A stretch of DNA of 64,000 bases from Glycomyces sp. YM15 (lineage in GTDB: Bacteria > Actinomycetota > Actinomycetes > Mycobacteriales > Micromonosporaceae): positions 132,603 to 196,602 of the forward strand of contig NZ_JAERMK010000010.1 in NCBI RefSeq assembly GCF_016918015.1, read 5' to 3'. Made by a program: the position numbers and the translations under genes. The notes beneath the pieces are model-generated. The model had not been told where the DNA came from. It made no database searches and was given only the letters and a program-made list of their open reading frames with translations. The stretch's first letter is position 1. Every line of letters begins with the position of its first letter. Below are positions 47,257 to 57,027 of the stretch, in pieces.

Positions 47257-48762
47257 GTGACCGAGCACGAGCAGTACACCGACAGCGCCGACGACCTTCC
47301 CGAGCAGATGCTGATCCGGCGCGAGAAGCGCGCCGCCCTCCTCGCGGAAGGCAAGGAGCCCTACGCGCTCGGCTACCCGCGCACCCATTCGCTGGCCGAA
47401 CTGCGCGAGCAGTTCGCGGGTCTCGCCGACGGCGAGTCCTCAGGCGTCACCGTGAGCACCACCGGACGGGTGATCTTCGTGCGCACGGCCGGGAAGCTCT
47501 GCTTCGCCCGCCTGCGCGACGGCGACGGCACCGAGTTCCAGGTGATGCTCTCCCAGGGCAACGTCGGCGAGGAGCGGCTTTCCGACTGGAAGCGCCTGGC
47601 CGACATCGGCGACCACATCGGCGTCACCGGCGAGGTCATCACCTCCAAGCGCGGCGAGCTGTCGGTCATGGCCGACTCCTTCGAGATCACCAGCAAGGCC
47701 CTGCGCCCCCTCCCCGTGGCCCACAAGCCGCTCGCCGAGGAGACGCGCGTCCGCCAGCGCTACGTCGACCTCATCGTCCGCCCGGAGGCCCGCGCGAACG
47801 CGCGCAACCGCGCGAAGGTCGTGCGCTCGCTGCGCGAGCAGCTCGACGACCGCGACTTCGTCGAGGTCGAGACCCCGATGATGCAGGTGCAGCCGGGCGG
47901 GGCGACCGCGCGGCCGTTCGTGACGCACATGAACGCGTACGACATGGACCTGTACATGCGCATCGCCCCCGAGCTCTATCTGAAAAGGTGCGTCGTCGGC
48001 GGTATCGACCGCGTATTCGAGATCAACCGGAACTTCCGCAACGAGGGCGCCGACTCGTCGCATTCGCCGGAGTTCGCGATGCTGGAGGCCTATCAGGCGT
48101 ACGGCGACTACCGCACGATCGCCGGGCTCACCAAGTCGCTCATTCAAGGCGCCGCGCGTTCGGCGTTCGGGACCGAGGCCGTGGAACTCGCGGACGGCAC
48201 CCAGTACGATCTCGGCGGCGAGTGGGCCGAGATCACCCTCTTCGGGTCCCTTTCCGAAGCGCTCGGAGAAACAGTGACCGTGGACACGCCGCTGGAGACG
48301 CTGCGCGCTTACGCCGAGAAAGTCGAACTCGGTGTCGACCCCAAGTGGGGGGCCGGGAAACTCGCGGAGGAATTGTTCGAGGTGCTGGTCTCCGACCACA
48401 TCATCGAGCCGACCTTCGTGTTCGACTACCCGGAGGAGACCTCGCCGCTCACGCGCGGTCACCGCACCACTCCCGGCCTCACCGAGAAATGGGACCTGTA
48501 CGTGCGGGGCTTCGAACTCGCCACCGGCTATTCGGAGCTCATCGACCCGGTGATCCAGCGCGAGCGCCTGGAGGCCCAGGCCAGACTGGCCGCGAAGGGC
48601 GACGACGAGGCGATGACCGTCGACGAGGACTTCCTGCGCGCGATGGAGTACGGCCTCCCGCCGCTGTGCGGGATGGGCATGGGAATCGACCGGTTGCTTA
48701 TGGCGCTCACCGGACTCGGTATCCGAGAGACCATCCTCTTCCCGCTGGTGAAACCCGAATAG
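47257..48762 (+). CDS. lysS: Lysyl-tRNA synthetase (class II)
   Basis: 501 residues. The N-terminal OB-fold anticodon domain (about 60-160, [26 protein letters not shown]) precedes the class II core: motif 1 [10 protein letters not shown], motif 2 [24 protein letters not shown] and motif 3 [15 protein letters not shown]. It charges tRNA-Lys. The GTG start gives the expected N-terminal length; a longer frame exists but extends into the promoter region. About 280 bases separate it from lsr2. Confidence 0.95.
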   Translation: MTEHEQYTDSADDLPEQMLIRREKRAALLAEGKEPYALGYPRTHSLAELREQFAGLADGESSGVTVSTTGRVIFVRTAGKLCFARLRDGDGTEFQVMLSQGNVGEERLSDWKRLADIGDHIGVTGEVITSKRGELSVMADSFEITSKALRPLPVAHKPLAEETRVRQRYVDLIVRPEARANARNRAKVVRSLREQLDDRDFVEVETPMMQVQPGGATARPFVTHMNAYDMDLYMRIAPELYLKRCVVGGIDRVFEINRNFRNEGADSSHSPEFAMLEAYQAYGDYRTIAGLTKSLIQGAARSAFGTEAVELADGTQYDLGGEWAEITLFGSLSEALGETVTVDTPLETLRAYAEKVELGVDPKWGAGKLAEELFEVLVSDHIIEPTFVFDYPEETSPLTRGHRTTPGLTEKWDLYVRGFELATGYSELIDPVIQRERLEAQARLAAKGDDEAMTVDEDFLRAMEYGLPPLCGMGMGIDRLLMALTGLGIRETILFPLVKPE

Positions 48763-49043
48763 CAAAGCCAAAGGAAGCGCGCCGGCTGAGCTCATTAACG
48801 GCTCGCAAGCTTCGCCGAGGTGGCTCTATTCATCGAGAGCCCTCCTCCGGCGCGGTCCCATTTCGCCCGGACCCGGGAGACTTCGACGCATTCAAGTCGC
48901 CAGGTGACCTGGACGGTAGCGACGTATTCACAAATAGATGCGCCCACCCTCTTTCCCTTCGCTAATGGACTCGTATATGCTCTGGCACTAGCAAGACGGT
49001 TGTCCCGGCAGCGGTAGTCGCTACAGTTCGAGAGGAATTTGCC
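48763..49043. promoter_or_regulatory. lsr2 upstream region
   Basis: 281 bases without a convincing gene. It is AT-richer at 48920-48990 (TATTCACAAATAGATG and CTAATGGACTCGTATATGCTC), consistent with a promoter and possible Lsr2 self-binding. GAGAGGAA precedes the lsr2 ATG. Confidence 0.45.
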
Positions 49044-49400
49044 ATGGCGAAGAAGACACAGGTCATCCTGATCGACGATATCGACGGCAGCAAGGCTGAG
49101 GAGACCGTCAAATTCGCTATCGACGGACAGGCCTACGAGATCGACCTCTCGGCGGGCCACGCCAAGGAACTGCGCGACGCCTTGGAGAAGTTCCAGGAGG
49201 CCGGCACCCGACTCGGCCGCTACAGCCTGGGCGCCCCGCGCGGCCCGGTCCGCGGCGCCGCCGCCCCGCGCCGCCAGACCGTGGACCGCGAGCAGAACAA
49301 GGCCATCCGCGAGTGGGCCGAACGCAGCGGCAAGCGCGTCTCGCCCCGTGGACGCATCCCGCAGGCGATCGTCGAGGAATACAACGCCGCGCACAACTAG
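49044..49400 (+). CDS. lsr2: Lsr2 nucleoid-associated protein
   Basis: 118 residues. The N-terminal dimerisation domain starts MAKKTQVILIDDIDG, the linker is basic and Pro/Ala-rich, and the C-terminal DNA-binding domain holds IREWAERSGKRVSPRGRIPQAIVEEY, with the RGR minor-groove motif. Lsr2 silences AT-rich, often foreign, genes in actinobacteria (an H-NS analogue). The gene has its own upstream region and a terminator. Confidence 0.97.
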   Translation: MAKKTQVILIDDIDGSKAEETVKFAIDGQAYEIDLSAGHAKELRDALEKFQEAGTRLGRYSLGAPRGPVRGAAAPRRQTVDREQNKAIREWAERSGKRVSPRGRIPQAIVEEYNAAHN

Positions 49401-49426
49401 TCAGGCAGCCTCGCGAACCGACTTCG

Positions 49427-49455
49427 ATGCCCGCTCTCCCCTGGAGGGCGGGCAT
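49427..49455 (+). terminator. lsr2 terminator
   Basis: A 13-bp stem ATGCCCGCTCTCC / GGAGGGCGGGCAT (one T-G pair) with a 3-base loop, followed by TTCGTCTT. Confidence 0.8.
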
Positions 49456-49735
49456 TTCGTCTTGAGCGGGCGGAAGCGCCGTTCCTCCCCGTGGGACAGC
49501 GGATTCGGCCGGACTGTCGCACCCGTGGGGCACCATTGGATTGCCGCGGCGGGGGAACGGGTATTGCGCTCACAGCGAACCTGTTATCACCGGGAATGGT
49601 CTTAGAGGCACGCTTGTTGTCACCCACGTGGCACCCGTCGTCCGCGGACCCGGGAGATAAGGTGTACCCACAGGGTTTTGCAAGCCACGACCAGTAACGA
49701 CGACAAGTAGCGGCGGACGCGAGGAGCAGAAGCGC
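49456..49735. promoter_or_regulatory. clpC promoter region
   Basis: No gene seen between the lsr2 terminator and clpC. It holds a ClgR-type box (49567-49579, listed separately) followed by AT-richer sequence (CTGTTATCACC, GGTCTTAGAGG) that may contain the -10 element. Confidence 0.4.
49567..49579 (+). promoter_or_regulatory. ClgR-type activator box upstream of clpC
   Basis: CGCTCACAGCGAA fits the core of the reported ClgR consensus CGCYNANRGCGWW at every defined position. ClgR activates clp genes in Streptomyces and Corynebacterium. The site lies about 157 bases before the clpC start. Confidence 0.6.
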
Positions 49736-52351
49736 ATGTTTGAACGGTTTACGGACCGTGCCCGACGCGTGGTCGTCTTGGCTCAAGAAGAAGCCAGGAT
49801 GCTCAACCACAACTACATCGGCACGGAACACATCCTGCTCGGCCTCATCCACGAGGGCGAGGGCGTGGCGGCGAAGGCCCTGGAGAGCCTGGGCATTTCC
49901 TTGGAAGGCGTCCGCCAGCAGGTCGAGGAGATCATCGGCCAGGGCCAGCAGGCCCCGTCCGGGCACATCCCCTTCACCCCGCGGGCGAAGAAGGTGCTCG
50001 AGCTGAGCCTGCGCGAAGCGCTGCAGCTGGGTCACAACTACATCGGCACCGAGCACATCCTGCTCGGCCTGATCCGCGAGGGCGAGGGCGTCGCCGCCCA
50101 GGTCCTCATCAAGCTCGGCGCGGACCTCAACCGCGTGCGCCAGCAGGTGCTGCAGCTGCTCTCCGGTTACCAGGGCAAGGAGCCCGCGGGCGCGACCGCC
50201 GGCGGCACCTCCCAGGAGGCGCAGCAGTCCGGTTCGCTCGTGCTCGACCAGTTCGGCCGCAACCTCACGCAGGCCGCGCGCGACGGCAAGCTCGACCCCG
50301 TCATCGGGCGTCAGCGCGAGATCGAACGCGTCATGCAGGTCCTCTCCCGCCGCACCAAGAACAACCCGGTGCTCATCGGCGAGCCCGGCGTCGGCAAGAC
50401 CGCCGCCGTCGAGGGCCTCGCGCAGGCGATCACCAAGGGCGAGGTCCCCGAGACCCTCAAGGACAAGCAGCTGTACACGCTTGACCTGGGCGCGCTCGTG
50501 GCCGGCTCCCGCTACCGCGGCGACTTCGAAGAGCGCCTGAAGAAGGTCCTCAAGGAGATCAAGACCCGCGGCGACATCATCCTCTTCATCGACGAGATCC
50601 ACACCCTCGTCGGAGCAGGGGCCGCCGAGGGCGCGATCGACGCGGCCTCGATCCTCAAGCCGATGCTGGCCCGCGGCGAGCTGCAGACCATCGGCGCGAC
50701 CACCCTCGACGAGTACCGCAAGTACCTCGAGAAGGACGCCGCCCTGGAGCGCCGCTTCCAGCCGATCCAGGTCGCCGAGCCGTCCCTGGCGCACACCATC
50801 GAGATCCTCAAGGGCCTGCGGGACCGCTACGAGGCCCACCACCGCGTCTCCATCACGGACGGCGCCCTGGTGCAGGCAGCGACCCTCGCGGACCGCTACA
50901 TCTCGGACCGGTTCCTGCCGGACAAGGCCATCGACCTCATCGACGAAGCGGGCGCGCGCATGCGCATCCGCCGGATGACCGCACCGCCGGACCTCCGCGA
51001 GATCGACGAGGAGATCGCCGAGACCCGACGCCAGAAGGAGTCGGCGATCGACGCCCAGGACTTCGAGGCCGCCGCGCGTCTGCGCGACACCGAGAAGCGC
51101 CTCCACGAGAAGCGCGCCAAGCGCGAGCAGGAGTGGAAGGCCGGCGACCTCGACCAGGTCACCGAGGTCGACGAGGAGATGATCTCCGAGGTCCTCGCGA
51201 ACTGGACCGGCATCCCGGTCTACAAGCTGACCGAGGAGGAGACCTCCCGCCTGCTGCGCATGGAGGAGGAGATCCACAAGCGCATCATCGGCCAGGAGGA
51301 CGCCGTCAAGGCCGTCTCCAAGGCGATCCGGCGCACCCGCGCCGGGCTCAAGGACCCGAAGCGGCCGTCCGGCTCGTTCATCTTCGCCGGCCCGTCCGGT
51401 GTGGGTAAGACCGAGCTGGCGAAGGCGCTCGCGGAGTTCCTGTTCGGCTCCGAGGACTCGCTGATCCAGCTGGACATGTCCGAGTTCCACGACCGCTACA
51501 CGGTCTCGCGCCTCGTCGGTGCGCCTCCCGGCTACGTCGGCTACGACGAGGGCGGGCAGCTCACCGAGAAGGTCCGCAGGAAGCCGTTCAGCGTGGTCCT
51601 GTTCGACGAGATCGAGAAGGCCCACCCGGACGTGTTCAACACGCTCCTGCAGATCCTCGAGGACGGTCGCCTGACCGACGGCCAGGGCCGCATCGTCGAC
51701 TTCAAGAACACGGTGCTGATCCTGACCACGAACCTCGGCACGAAGGACGTCGGCAAGGCCGTGTCGCTGGGCTTCCAGGCGGACGCGTCCGAGGGCGGCG
51801 ACTACGACCGGATGAAGGAGAAGGTCTCGGAGGAGCTGAAGAACCACTTCCGCCCCGAGTTCCTGAACCGCATCGACGACACCATCGTGTTCCCGAAGCA
51901 CACGCAGGAGGCGATCGTCGCGATCGTCGACCTGATGGTCAAGCGCATCGAGGACCAGCTCGCGAACCGCGACATGGCCCTGGAGCTCACGGACAACGCG
52001 AAGCTGTACCTGGGGCACAAGGGCTACGACCCGGTCATGGGCGCGCGGCCGCTGCGTCGCACGATCCAGCGCGAGATCGAGGACACGCTCTCGGAGAAGA
52101 TCCTCTTCAACGAGTTCACGCCCGGCCAGATCGTCATCGTGGACGTCGACGGCGACCCGAAGGACGTCGAGAAGACGCACCTGACGTTCAGGGGCGCCGA
52201 CAAGCCCGCGGGCGTGCCGGACACGCCTCCGGCCGAGCTGGCCGGCGAGCGGGCTCCCAAGAGCCCGGGAGCGGGCACGGGCACCATGCCGCCGAAGAGC
52301 CCGGGCGCCGGGCCGCGAGGCGGCCAGGTGGGCCAGGGAGGCGCCGCTTAA
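49736..52351 (+). CDS. clpC: ClpC AAA+ unfoldase (Clp protease ATPase subunit)
   Basis: 871 residues. Two N-terminal Clp-N repeats ([20 protein letters not shown], then [25 protein letters not shown]) precede D1 with Walker A GEPGVGKT near residue 217, a UVR-type middle domain near 430-465 ([14 protein letters not shown]), and D2 with GPSGVGKTE near 555. The tail is Gly/Pro-rich ([19 protein letters not shown]). It unfolds substrates for ClpP. A ClgR box upstream and a terminator downstream suggest a single-gene transcript. Confidence 0.97.
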   Translation: MFERFTDRARRVVVLAQEEARMLNHNYIGTEHILLGLIHEGEGVAAKALESLGISLEGVRQQVEEIIGQGQQAPSGHIPFTPRAKKVLELSLREALQLGHNYIGTEHILLGLIREGEGVAAQVLIKLGADLNRVRQQVLQLLSGYQGKEPAGATAGGTSQEAQQSGSLVLDQFGRNLTQAARDGKLDPVIGRQREIERVMQVLSRRTKNNPVLIGEPGVGKTAAVEGLAQAITKGEVPETLKDKQLYTLDLGALVAGSRYRGDFEERLKKVLKEIKTRGDIILFIDEIHTLVGAGAAEGAIDAASILKPMLARGELQTIGATTLDEYRKYLEKDAALERRFQPIQVAEPSLAHTIEILKGLRDRYEAHHRVSITDGALVQAATLADRYISDRFLPDKAIDLIDEAGARMRIRRMTAPPDLREIDEEIAETRRQKESAIDAQDFEAAARLRDTEKRLHEKRAKREQEWKAGDLDQVTEVDEEMISEVLANWTGIPVYKLTEEETSRLLRMEEEIHKRIIGQEDAVKAVSKAIRRTRAGLKDPKRPSGSFIFAGPSGVGKTELAKALAEFLFGSEDSLIQLDMSEFHDRYTVSRLVGAPPGYVGYDEGGQLTEKVRRKPFSVVLFDEIEKAHPDVFNTLLQILEDGRLTDGQGRIVDFKNTVLILTTNLGTKDVGKAVSLGFQADASEGGDYDRMKEKVSEELKNHFRPEFLNRIDDTIVFPKHTQEAIVAIVDLMVKRIEDQLANRDMALELTDNAKLYLGHKGYDPVMGARPLRRTIQREIEDTLSEKILFNEFTPGQIVIVDVDGDPKDVEKTHLTFRGADKPAGVPDTPPAELAGERAPKSPGAGTGTMPPKSPGAGPRGGQVGQGGAA

Positions 52352-52375
52352 CCGCGGAGGCCGACAGAGCGAACA

Positions 52376-52404
52376 GGGGCGGGACCGCGAGGTCCCGCCC
52401 CTTT
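52376..52404 (+). terminator. clpC terminator
   Basis: An 11-bp perfect stem GGGGCGGGACC / GGTCCCGCCCC with a GCGA loop, followed by TTTC. Confidence 0.85.
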
Positions 52405-52505
52405 CATGTGCCCGGACGAAGCCGCGCCCCGCCCCGGATGAAGGCAACTCGGACCTTGCCGATGCTTTTTAGGGAATGCTGGGAGGCCTGAACGAGGAGG
52501 TTCGG

Positions 52506-52943
52506 ATGGCCGAGGTGAGGCAGGAGCGAGTCGTCGTCGGTATCGACGGTTCACCCACGTCGATGCGGGCACTGCGGTGGGCGCTGCGGTACGCGGAACG
52601 GACCGGCGCGAGGATCGAGGCGGTCCACGCCTGGCAGACGCCGACCTCGTACGGAGCACCGCTGGCGGTGCTACCGGGTGAGGATTTCGCGGCTAAGGCC
52701 GAGCAGGCGGTGAACGAGTCGGTCGATCGGGAGCTCGGCGGCCGCCGCGATCTCGAGGTGGAGCGCATCGCCGACATGGGCTATGCGCCGAAAGTGCTGA
52801 TCGAGCATTCGAAGAAGGCTGACCTGCTGGTCGTCGGCAGCCGGGGGCGCGGCGGTTTCACCGGAACGCTTCTCGGCTCGGTCAGTCTCCACTGCGTCAC
52901 CAACGCCGCCTGCCCGGTCGTCGTGGTACGAGCGAAGGACTGA
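52506..52943 (+). CDS. Universal stress protein (UspA family), copy 1
   Basis: 145 residues, single Usp domain. VVVGIDGSPTSMRALRWALRYA at the N-terminus and the ATP-binding signature VVGSRGRGGFTGTLLGS (G-2x-G-9x-GS type) followed by SLHCVTNAACPVVVVR are intact, so it probably binds ATP. Start ATG after GAGGAGG at 52493-52500; an upstream in-frame ATG lacks such a site. It leads a short stress-related group with the dehydrogenase and a second Usp. Confidence 0.9.
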   Translation: MAEVRQERVVVGIDGSPTSMRALRWALRYAERTGARIEAVHAWQTPTSYGAPLAVLPGEDFAAKAEQAVNESVDRELGGRRDLEVERIADMGYAPKVLIEHSKKADLLVVGSRGRGGFTGTLLGSVSLHCVTNAACPVVVVRAKD

Positions 52944-52958
52944 AAGGCCGTGATCGCT

Positions 52959-52984
52959 TGAGGGCCGGCCGACGTCGGCCCTCA
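52959..52984 (+). terminator. Hairpin after the first usp gene
   Basis: A 9-bp perfect stem TGAGGGCCG / CGGCCCTCA, 15 bases after the stop codon; no T-run follows. Confidence 0.5.
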
Positions 52985-53208
52985 GCGTCCGTGTCGGCCG
53001 GCCATGCCGCGGCGGCCCGCATTCCCCTCGCCAACACACGACACGCCGGGCAGTGTTCCGGTTTCCTCGGTTTGGCCCTGCGGCCCCGCGGGAGTTGGAA
53101 TGCTGAATCGGGAGGCCTGTGGCGGGCCGCGCGGTCGGTGTCGGCCACGGCCTCCACCGCCTCGTGCGAGCCGACCGCTCGGCGGAGCGCCACAGAACGG
53201 AGAACGCC

Positions 53209-53955
53209 GTGGGGAGCATGACCGGACGCAACGCGATCGTCACCGGAGGGGCGCGCGGCATCGGTGCCGCGATCGCCCGCCGGTTCGCCTACGAAGGAGC
53301 GACCGTCACCATCGGGGACGTTCAGCATCTCGAAGGCGAGCGCCTGGCGGACCAGCTCGGCGCCTCAGCGCGGTTCGAGCCGCTCGACGTCGCCGACGCC
53401 CGCAGTTGGGAGGCCGTTCTGACCGCGGCCGAGCAAGCATTCGGGCCGGTGTCCGTACTGGTCAACAATGCCGGAATCCTCCGAACGGGCGGCATCGCGG
53501 ATCAGGAGCCCGAAGCGTTCCGCGCCGTGTTCGAGGTCAATCTGTACGGCGCCTGGCTCGGCATGCACACGGTCGTCCCGTCGCTTCGCCGGGCCGGCGG
53601 TGGCGTCGTGATCAACGTTTCCTCGACCGCTGGGCTCATGGGATACGCCGACTTGGGCGCCTACACGGCGAGCAAGTGGGGATTGCGCGGCCTGACCAAG
53701 ACCGCCGCCCTCGAACTCGGGCGCGATCACATCCGTGTCTGCTCCATCCATCCCGGGCCGATCCGCACGCCCATGACCGCCGAGATGGACGAGGCGATCG
53801 CGGCCGCGCAGCCGATCGCGCGCTTCGGTACGCCCGAGGAGATCGCCGCGATGGCGGAGTTCATCGCCGTGGAAGCCACCTATTCGACCGGCTGCGAATT
53901 CGTCGCCGACGGCGGTGCGACGGCCGGGAGCACCATCCTCAACGACCAGGACTGA
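53209..53955 (+). CDS. Short-chain dehydrogenase/reductase
   Basis: 248 residues from GTG, classical SDR. The cofactor motif TGGARGIGAAIA lies near the N-terminus, NNAG in VLVNNAGIL, and the catalytic Ser-Tyr-Lys is NVSSTAG with YTASK. The Asp at the end of beta2 (IGDVQ) favours NAD(H). The overall sequence resembles 3-hydroxybutyrate or 3-oxoacyl reductases. GTG is preferred because GGAG lies 6 bases before it; the ATG three codons on (MTGRNAIVTGG) is the alternative. It lies between two universal stress genes on the same strand. Substrate unknown. Confidence 0.88.
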   Translation: MGSMTGRNAIVTGGARGIGAAIARRFAYEGATVTIGDVQHLEGERLADQLGASARFEPLDVADARSWEAVLTAAEQAFGPVSVLVNNAGILRTGGIADQEPEAFRAVFEVNLYGAWLGMHTVVPSLRRAGGGVVINVSSTAGLMGYADLGAYTASKWGLRGLTKTAALELGRDHIRVCSIHPGPIRTPMTAEMDEAIAAAQPIARFGTPEEIAAMAEFIAVEATYSTGCEFVADGGATAGSTILNDQD

Positions 53956-53982
53956 CCCGTGAGCGCCCGCAGGAGGGCAGAC

Positions 53983-54423
53983 ATGATGAAGCGAGAGCGT
54001 GCCCCTGGGCGCATCGTGGTCGGCGTGGACGGTTCGGCATCGTCGGTGCAGGCGCTGCGCTGGGCGCTGCGGCAGGCCGAACTGGCCGGGGCGCAGGTGG
54101 AGGCGGTGCTGGTGCTGGACACCACGACCTCCCTCGGCATGGCGATGACGATCCCACCATTCGAGGATCTTCTGGCCGAGGGCGAGCGATCACTGGCGCA
54201 GGCCGTCGCCCGGGCGGCCGGTGAACAGACGGACGAGGTGATCCGCACCGTCGAGTACGGCCACCCCGCCACCGTGCTGATCGAACGCGGCGAAGACGCC
54301 GATCTGCTGGTGCTCGGGAACCGCGGTCACGGCGGGTTTCGCGGGGCGCTCCTGGGCTCGGTCGGCTACCACTGCATCCAGCACGCTTCCTGTCCGGTCG
54401 TGGTGGTCCCCACCGGACGCTGA
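53983..54423 (+). CDS. Universal stress protein (UspA family), copy 2
   Basis: 146 residues, single Usp domain. [22 protein letters not shown] and [33 protein letters not shown] show an intact ATP-binding loop. Clearly a paralogue of the copy at 52506. AGGAGGG lies 5 bases before the ATG; a GTG eight codons earlier was rejected because it has no such spacing. It begins 27 bases after the dehydrogenase stop, probably the same operon. Confidence 0.9.
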   Translation: MMKRERAPGRIVVGVDGSASSVQALRWALRQAELAGAQVEAVLVLDTTTSLGMAMTIPPFEDLLAEGERSLAQAVARAAGEQTDEVIRTVEYGHPATVLIERGEDADLLVLGNRGHGGFRGALLGSVGYHCIQHASCPVVVVPTGR

Positions 54424-54556
54424 GCCCGGCCCCGCCCGGGAGCCGATGCGGCTGCCATGGACCTCCGCTCGGTCCCGCGAGCCGTGCCGCAGCGGCCTCG
54501 CCGGGAGGCGAGCAGGCCGCGCAGCGGTAGCCGGGACCCTTATCGAGACCCACGCG

Positions 54557-54596
54557 AAAAAACGCCGGGGCTTGCACGAAAGTGCAGCTCCGGCGT
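54557..54596 (-). terminator. tRNA-Ser terminator
   Basis: On the minus strand a long hairpin, outer arms GACGCCGG/CCGGCGTT and an inner GCAC-TTTC-GTGC stem, is followed by a run of six T residues. Confidence 0.8.
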
Positions 54597-54612
54597 CTTG
54601 GCTGTTGGCCAG

Positions 54613-54700
54613 TGGCGGAGGATAGGGGATTCGAACCCCTGAGAGCTTTCACTCAACACGCTTTCCAAGCGTGCGCACTAGGCCACTATGCGAATCCTCC
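54613..54700 (-). tRNA. tRNA-Ser (anticodon GGA)
   Basis: Minus-strand cloverleaf: acceptor GGAGGAT pairs with ATCCTCC, the CCA end is encoded, the D-arm follows, the anticodon loop CTTGGAAAG gives GGA, a long type II variable arm is present, and the T-arm is GGGGTTCGAATCCCC. It reads serine codons UCC/UCU. A terminator follows. Confidence 0.95.
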
Positions 54701-54864
54701 GCGGAGTACCTTACCCGACGATCGGAAGCGCCTCCAACTGGGTAACGGGTGGTGACCTGGGTTGCATTGCGCGCGCTCGGAAGGCGAGCGGGTCGCGTGA
54801 CCTCGACTACCCAGGGGGCGCTCCCGGTTCGGCGGCGGCGTTCGAGTGGGGTAGACTTTCGCCC

Positions 54865-54949
54865 GTCCCTCATGCGGCGTCATCTTGTGAACCTCCCCAG
54901 GGCCGGAAGGCAGCAAGGATAAGCGAGCTCTGTCGGGTGTGTGAGGGAC
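54865..54949 (+). ncRNA. ffs: Signal recognition particle RNA (4.5S-like)
   Basis: Core sequence GTGAACCTCCCCAGGGCCGGAAGGCAGCAAGG contains the conserved helix 8 tetraloop GGAA and the symmetric and asymmetric loops bound by Ffh. Closing arms GTCCCTCA and TGAGGGAC pair. A TAGACT -10-like box lies at 54852-54857. Required for co-translational targeting of membrane proteins. Confidence 0.95.
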
Positions 54950-54952
54950 CCC

Positions 54953-55025
54953 GCCGCCTTAGCTCAGTCGGTAGAGCGATTCACTCGTAATGAATAGGTC
55001 AACGGTTCGATTCCGTTAGGCGGCT
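54953..55025 (+). tRNA. tRNA-Thr (anticodon CGU)
   Basis: Acceptor GCCGCCT pairs with AGGCGGC; the D-arm GCTCAGTCGGTAGAGC, anticodon arm ATTCA-CTCGTAA-TGAAT giving CGT, and T-arm ACGG-TTCGATT-CCGT are complete. CCA is not encoded. It starts only three bases after the SRP RNA stem, so the two RNAs are probably co-transcribed. Confidence 0.93.
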
Positions 55026-55032
55026 CAAGCAG

Positions 55033-55060
55033 AAAGACCCCGGTCTCCCGGGGTCTTTTT
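55033..55060. terminator. Terminator after the tRNA-Thr, probably bidirectional
   Basis: A stem of about 11 bp, AAAGACCCCGG/CCGGGGTCTTT, followed by a T-run on the plus strand and TTTCT on the minus strand. It can serve both the ffs-tRNA transcript and the convergent histidine kinase gene. Confidence 0.9.
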
Positions 55061-55070
55061 CGTTCCCCCA

Positions 55071-56246
55071 TCAGTCCGAGACCCCCGGGAGTCTCACCGT
55101 GACGGTCAGGCCGCCTTCCGGGCGGGCTGTGGCGGTGGCTTCTCCACCGTGGGCCTTGGCGACGGCCCTGACGATGGAGAGGCCGAGTCCGGCGCCCTGA
55201 GACGCGGTGGCGAGTCGTTCGGTGCCGAAGCGGCGGAAGGGCTCGAAGAGACCCTCCACTTCGAAGGCGGGGACCACCGGGCCCGAATTGGCGACCTCCA
55301 GGACCGCGGTGGCGCCGTCGCGGCGGGTCGTGACGGTCACCCAGCCGTCCTCGCCGGTGTTGTAGCGGATCGCGTTCTCGACCAGGTTCTGCACCAGGCG
55401 CTCCAGGAGGACCGGCTCGCCCTGCGTCGGGGCCTCCTCGCATTCGGCGGTCACGGCGACCCCTCCCGAAGGAGTCTGGGCGACCACGTACTCGGCCACG
55501 TCCGAGAGGTCTACATAGGAGCGCTCGGCGAGTTCGCGGTCGGATCGCATGAGCAGCAGGAGGCCCTCGATCAGCCGCTCGTGACGGGAGTTCACCTCGA
55601 GCAGTGTCTCGCCCAGCAGCCGCAGGTCCGCGGACGCGTCCTGGCGGTGCACGGCCACCTCGAGGAGCGCGCGGGTCACGGTCAGCGGGGTGCGCAGCTC
55701 ATGGGAGGCGTTGGAGATGAACGCCCGCTGGCCGTCGAAGGACTGGTCGAGGCGCTCCAGCATCCGGTTGAACGTCTCGGAGAGCTCGCGGAGTTCGTCG
55801 CGGGGACCGCTGACCTTGATGCGCCGGTGCAGGCCCTTGTCGGCCGCAGGCGATTCGGCGATCTCGGCGGCGGTGTCCGTCACCCGTTGCAGCGGCCGCA
55901 GCATCCGCCCGGCCACGATCCATCCGATGGCGATCGTGCCGAGGCTGACCAGCAGGAGCGCCTGCGGTCCCTGGTTCCGGATCGCGTTGAGGGCTGCAGA
56001 CCAGACCTTGCCGGTGACGAGGATCCTGAAGTCCTGCGATTGGACGAACACCCCGTCATCGGTCGTGGGGAGCGGCGGGCCCTCCGTGCTGCCGTAGACG
56101 TTCTGGAAGATCTGGTTCTCGTCGGGGACGGCCTGCTCGACGAGGCTGTACGTGAGCACCAGGAGCAGCGTGCCCCCGGCGATGAACAGCCCGCCGTAGA
56201 CGAGCGTCAACTGGGCCCGGAGCGTGAGTCGGAAGCGGCGCCTCAT
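55071..56246 (-). CDS. Sensor histidine kinase
   Basis: 391 residues. Two membrane helices (about 12-33 and 96-115) flank a short extracytoplasmic loop of about 60 residues; a HAMP domain follows, then the phosphoacceptor box FISNASHELRTPLTVTR with H182. The N-box is QNLVENAIRYN and the G-box GAGLGLSIVRAVAKAHGG. Its ATG overlaps the response regulator stop (ATGA), so the pair is coupled. It is transcribed divergently from the lipoprotein-MacA-MacB-FtsX operon, which it probably controls. Confidence 0.93.
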   Translation of the reverse strand: MRRRFRLTLRAQLTLVYGGLFIAGGTLLLVLTYSLVEQAVPDENQIFQNVYGSTEGPPLPTTDDGVFVQSQDFRILVTGKVWSAALNAIRNQGPQALLLVSLGTIAIGWIVAGRMLRPLQRVTDTAAEIAESPAADKGLHRRIKVSGPRDELRELSETFNRMLERLDQSFDGQRAFISNASHELRTPLTVTRALLEVAVHRQDASADLRLLGETLLEVNSRHERLIEGLLLLMRSDRELAERSYVDLSDVAEYVVAQTPSGGVAVTAECEEAPTQGEPVLLERLVQNLVENAIRYNTGEDGWVTVTTRRDGATAVLEVANSGPVVPAFEVEGLFEPFRRFGTERLATASQGAGLGLSIVRAVAKAHGGEATATARPEGGLTVTVRLPGVSD

Positions 56247-56899
56247 GAGATCCGGTACCCCACTCCGGGTTCGGTCAGGACCACCGGCGGGTCGCCGAGT
56301 TTGCGCCTGAGCTTGAGGATGGTCATGCGCACGGCCTGCGTGAACGGGTCGGTGTGCTCGTCCCAGGCCTTCTCCAGGAGCTGCTCGGCCGAGACGGGCG
56401 CGCCGTCGGCGCGGAGCAGCTCGGTGAGGACCGCGAACTCCTTGCGGGACAACGGCACGTATCGCCCGTCGCGGAACACCTGGTGCAGGTGCGTGTCGAG
56501 GGAGATGCCGGCGCGTTCGAGGACCGGCGGCGCGGCGGGCCTGGCTCGGCGGCCGAGGGCGGCGACGCGGGCGGCGAGCTCCCGGAACGCGAACGGCTTC
56601 GGCAGGTAGTCGTCCGCGCCGAGGGAGAGCCCGGTGACGCGGTCGTCGATGTCCGAGGCGGCGGTCAGCATGAGCACGCGTGTGTCGCCCTGCTCGGCGG
56701 CGATCGCGCGGCAGACCTGGTCGCCGTGCACGCCGGGCAGGTCGCGGTCGAGGACGACCACGTCGTAGTCGTTCACGCCGAACCGCTCCAGGGCCGCCGC
56801 TCCGTCGAACGCGATGTCGACCGCGTGCGACTCGCCGCGCAGCCATTCGGCCACGGCATCGGCGAGCAGCGGCTCGTCCTCCACCACCAGGATTCTCAT
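56243..56899 (-). CDS. OmpR-family response regulator
   Basis: 218 residues. The receiver domain starts MRILVVEDEPLLADAVAEWL, with phosphoacceptor D51 in VVVLDRDLPGVHGD, Thr in MLTAASD and Lys in LPKPF. The C-terminal winged helix ends AVRMTILKLRRKLGDPPVVLTEPGVGYRIS. An in-frame upstream start adding 12 residues was rejected because the receiver strand begins at MRILVVEDE. First gene of the two-component operon, about 128 bases from the divergent lipoprotein gene. Confidence 0.93.
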   Translation of the reverse strand: MRILVVEDEPLLADAVAEWLRGESHAVDIAFDGAAALERFGVNDYDVVVLDRDLPGVHGDQVCRAIAAEQGDTRVLMLTAASDIDDRVTGLSLGADDYLPKPFAFRELAARVAALGRRARPAAPPVLERAGISLDTHLHQVFRDGRYVPLSRKEFAVLTELLRADGAPVSAEQLLEKAWDEHTDPFTQAVRMTILKLRRKLGDPPVVLTEPGVGYRIS

Positions 56900-57027
56900 G
56901 CGCTCATCATGGCGTGCCCGGCATTGCCGCGGCATTGCCGATTCGGCTTACGGCCGGGCAATGCCGCCGCGACTGTACTGATCCTGCCGCAGGGACCTCC
57001 CCGGCGGCGAAGAAAGGACGAATTGCC

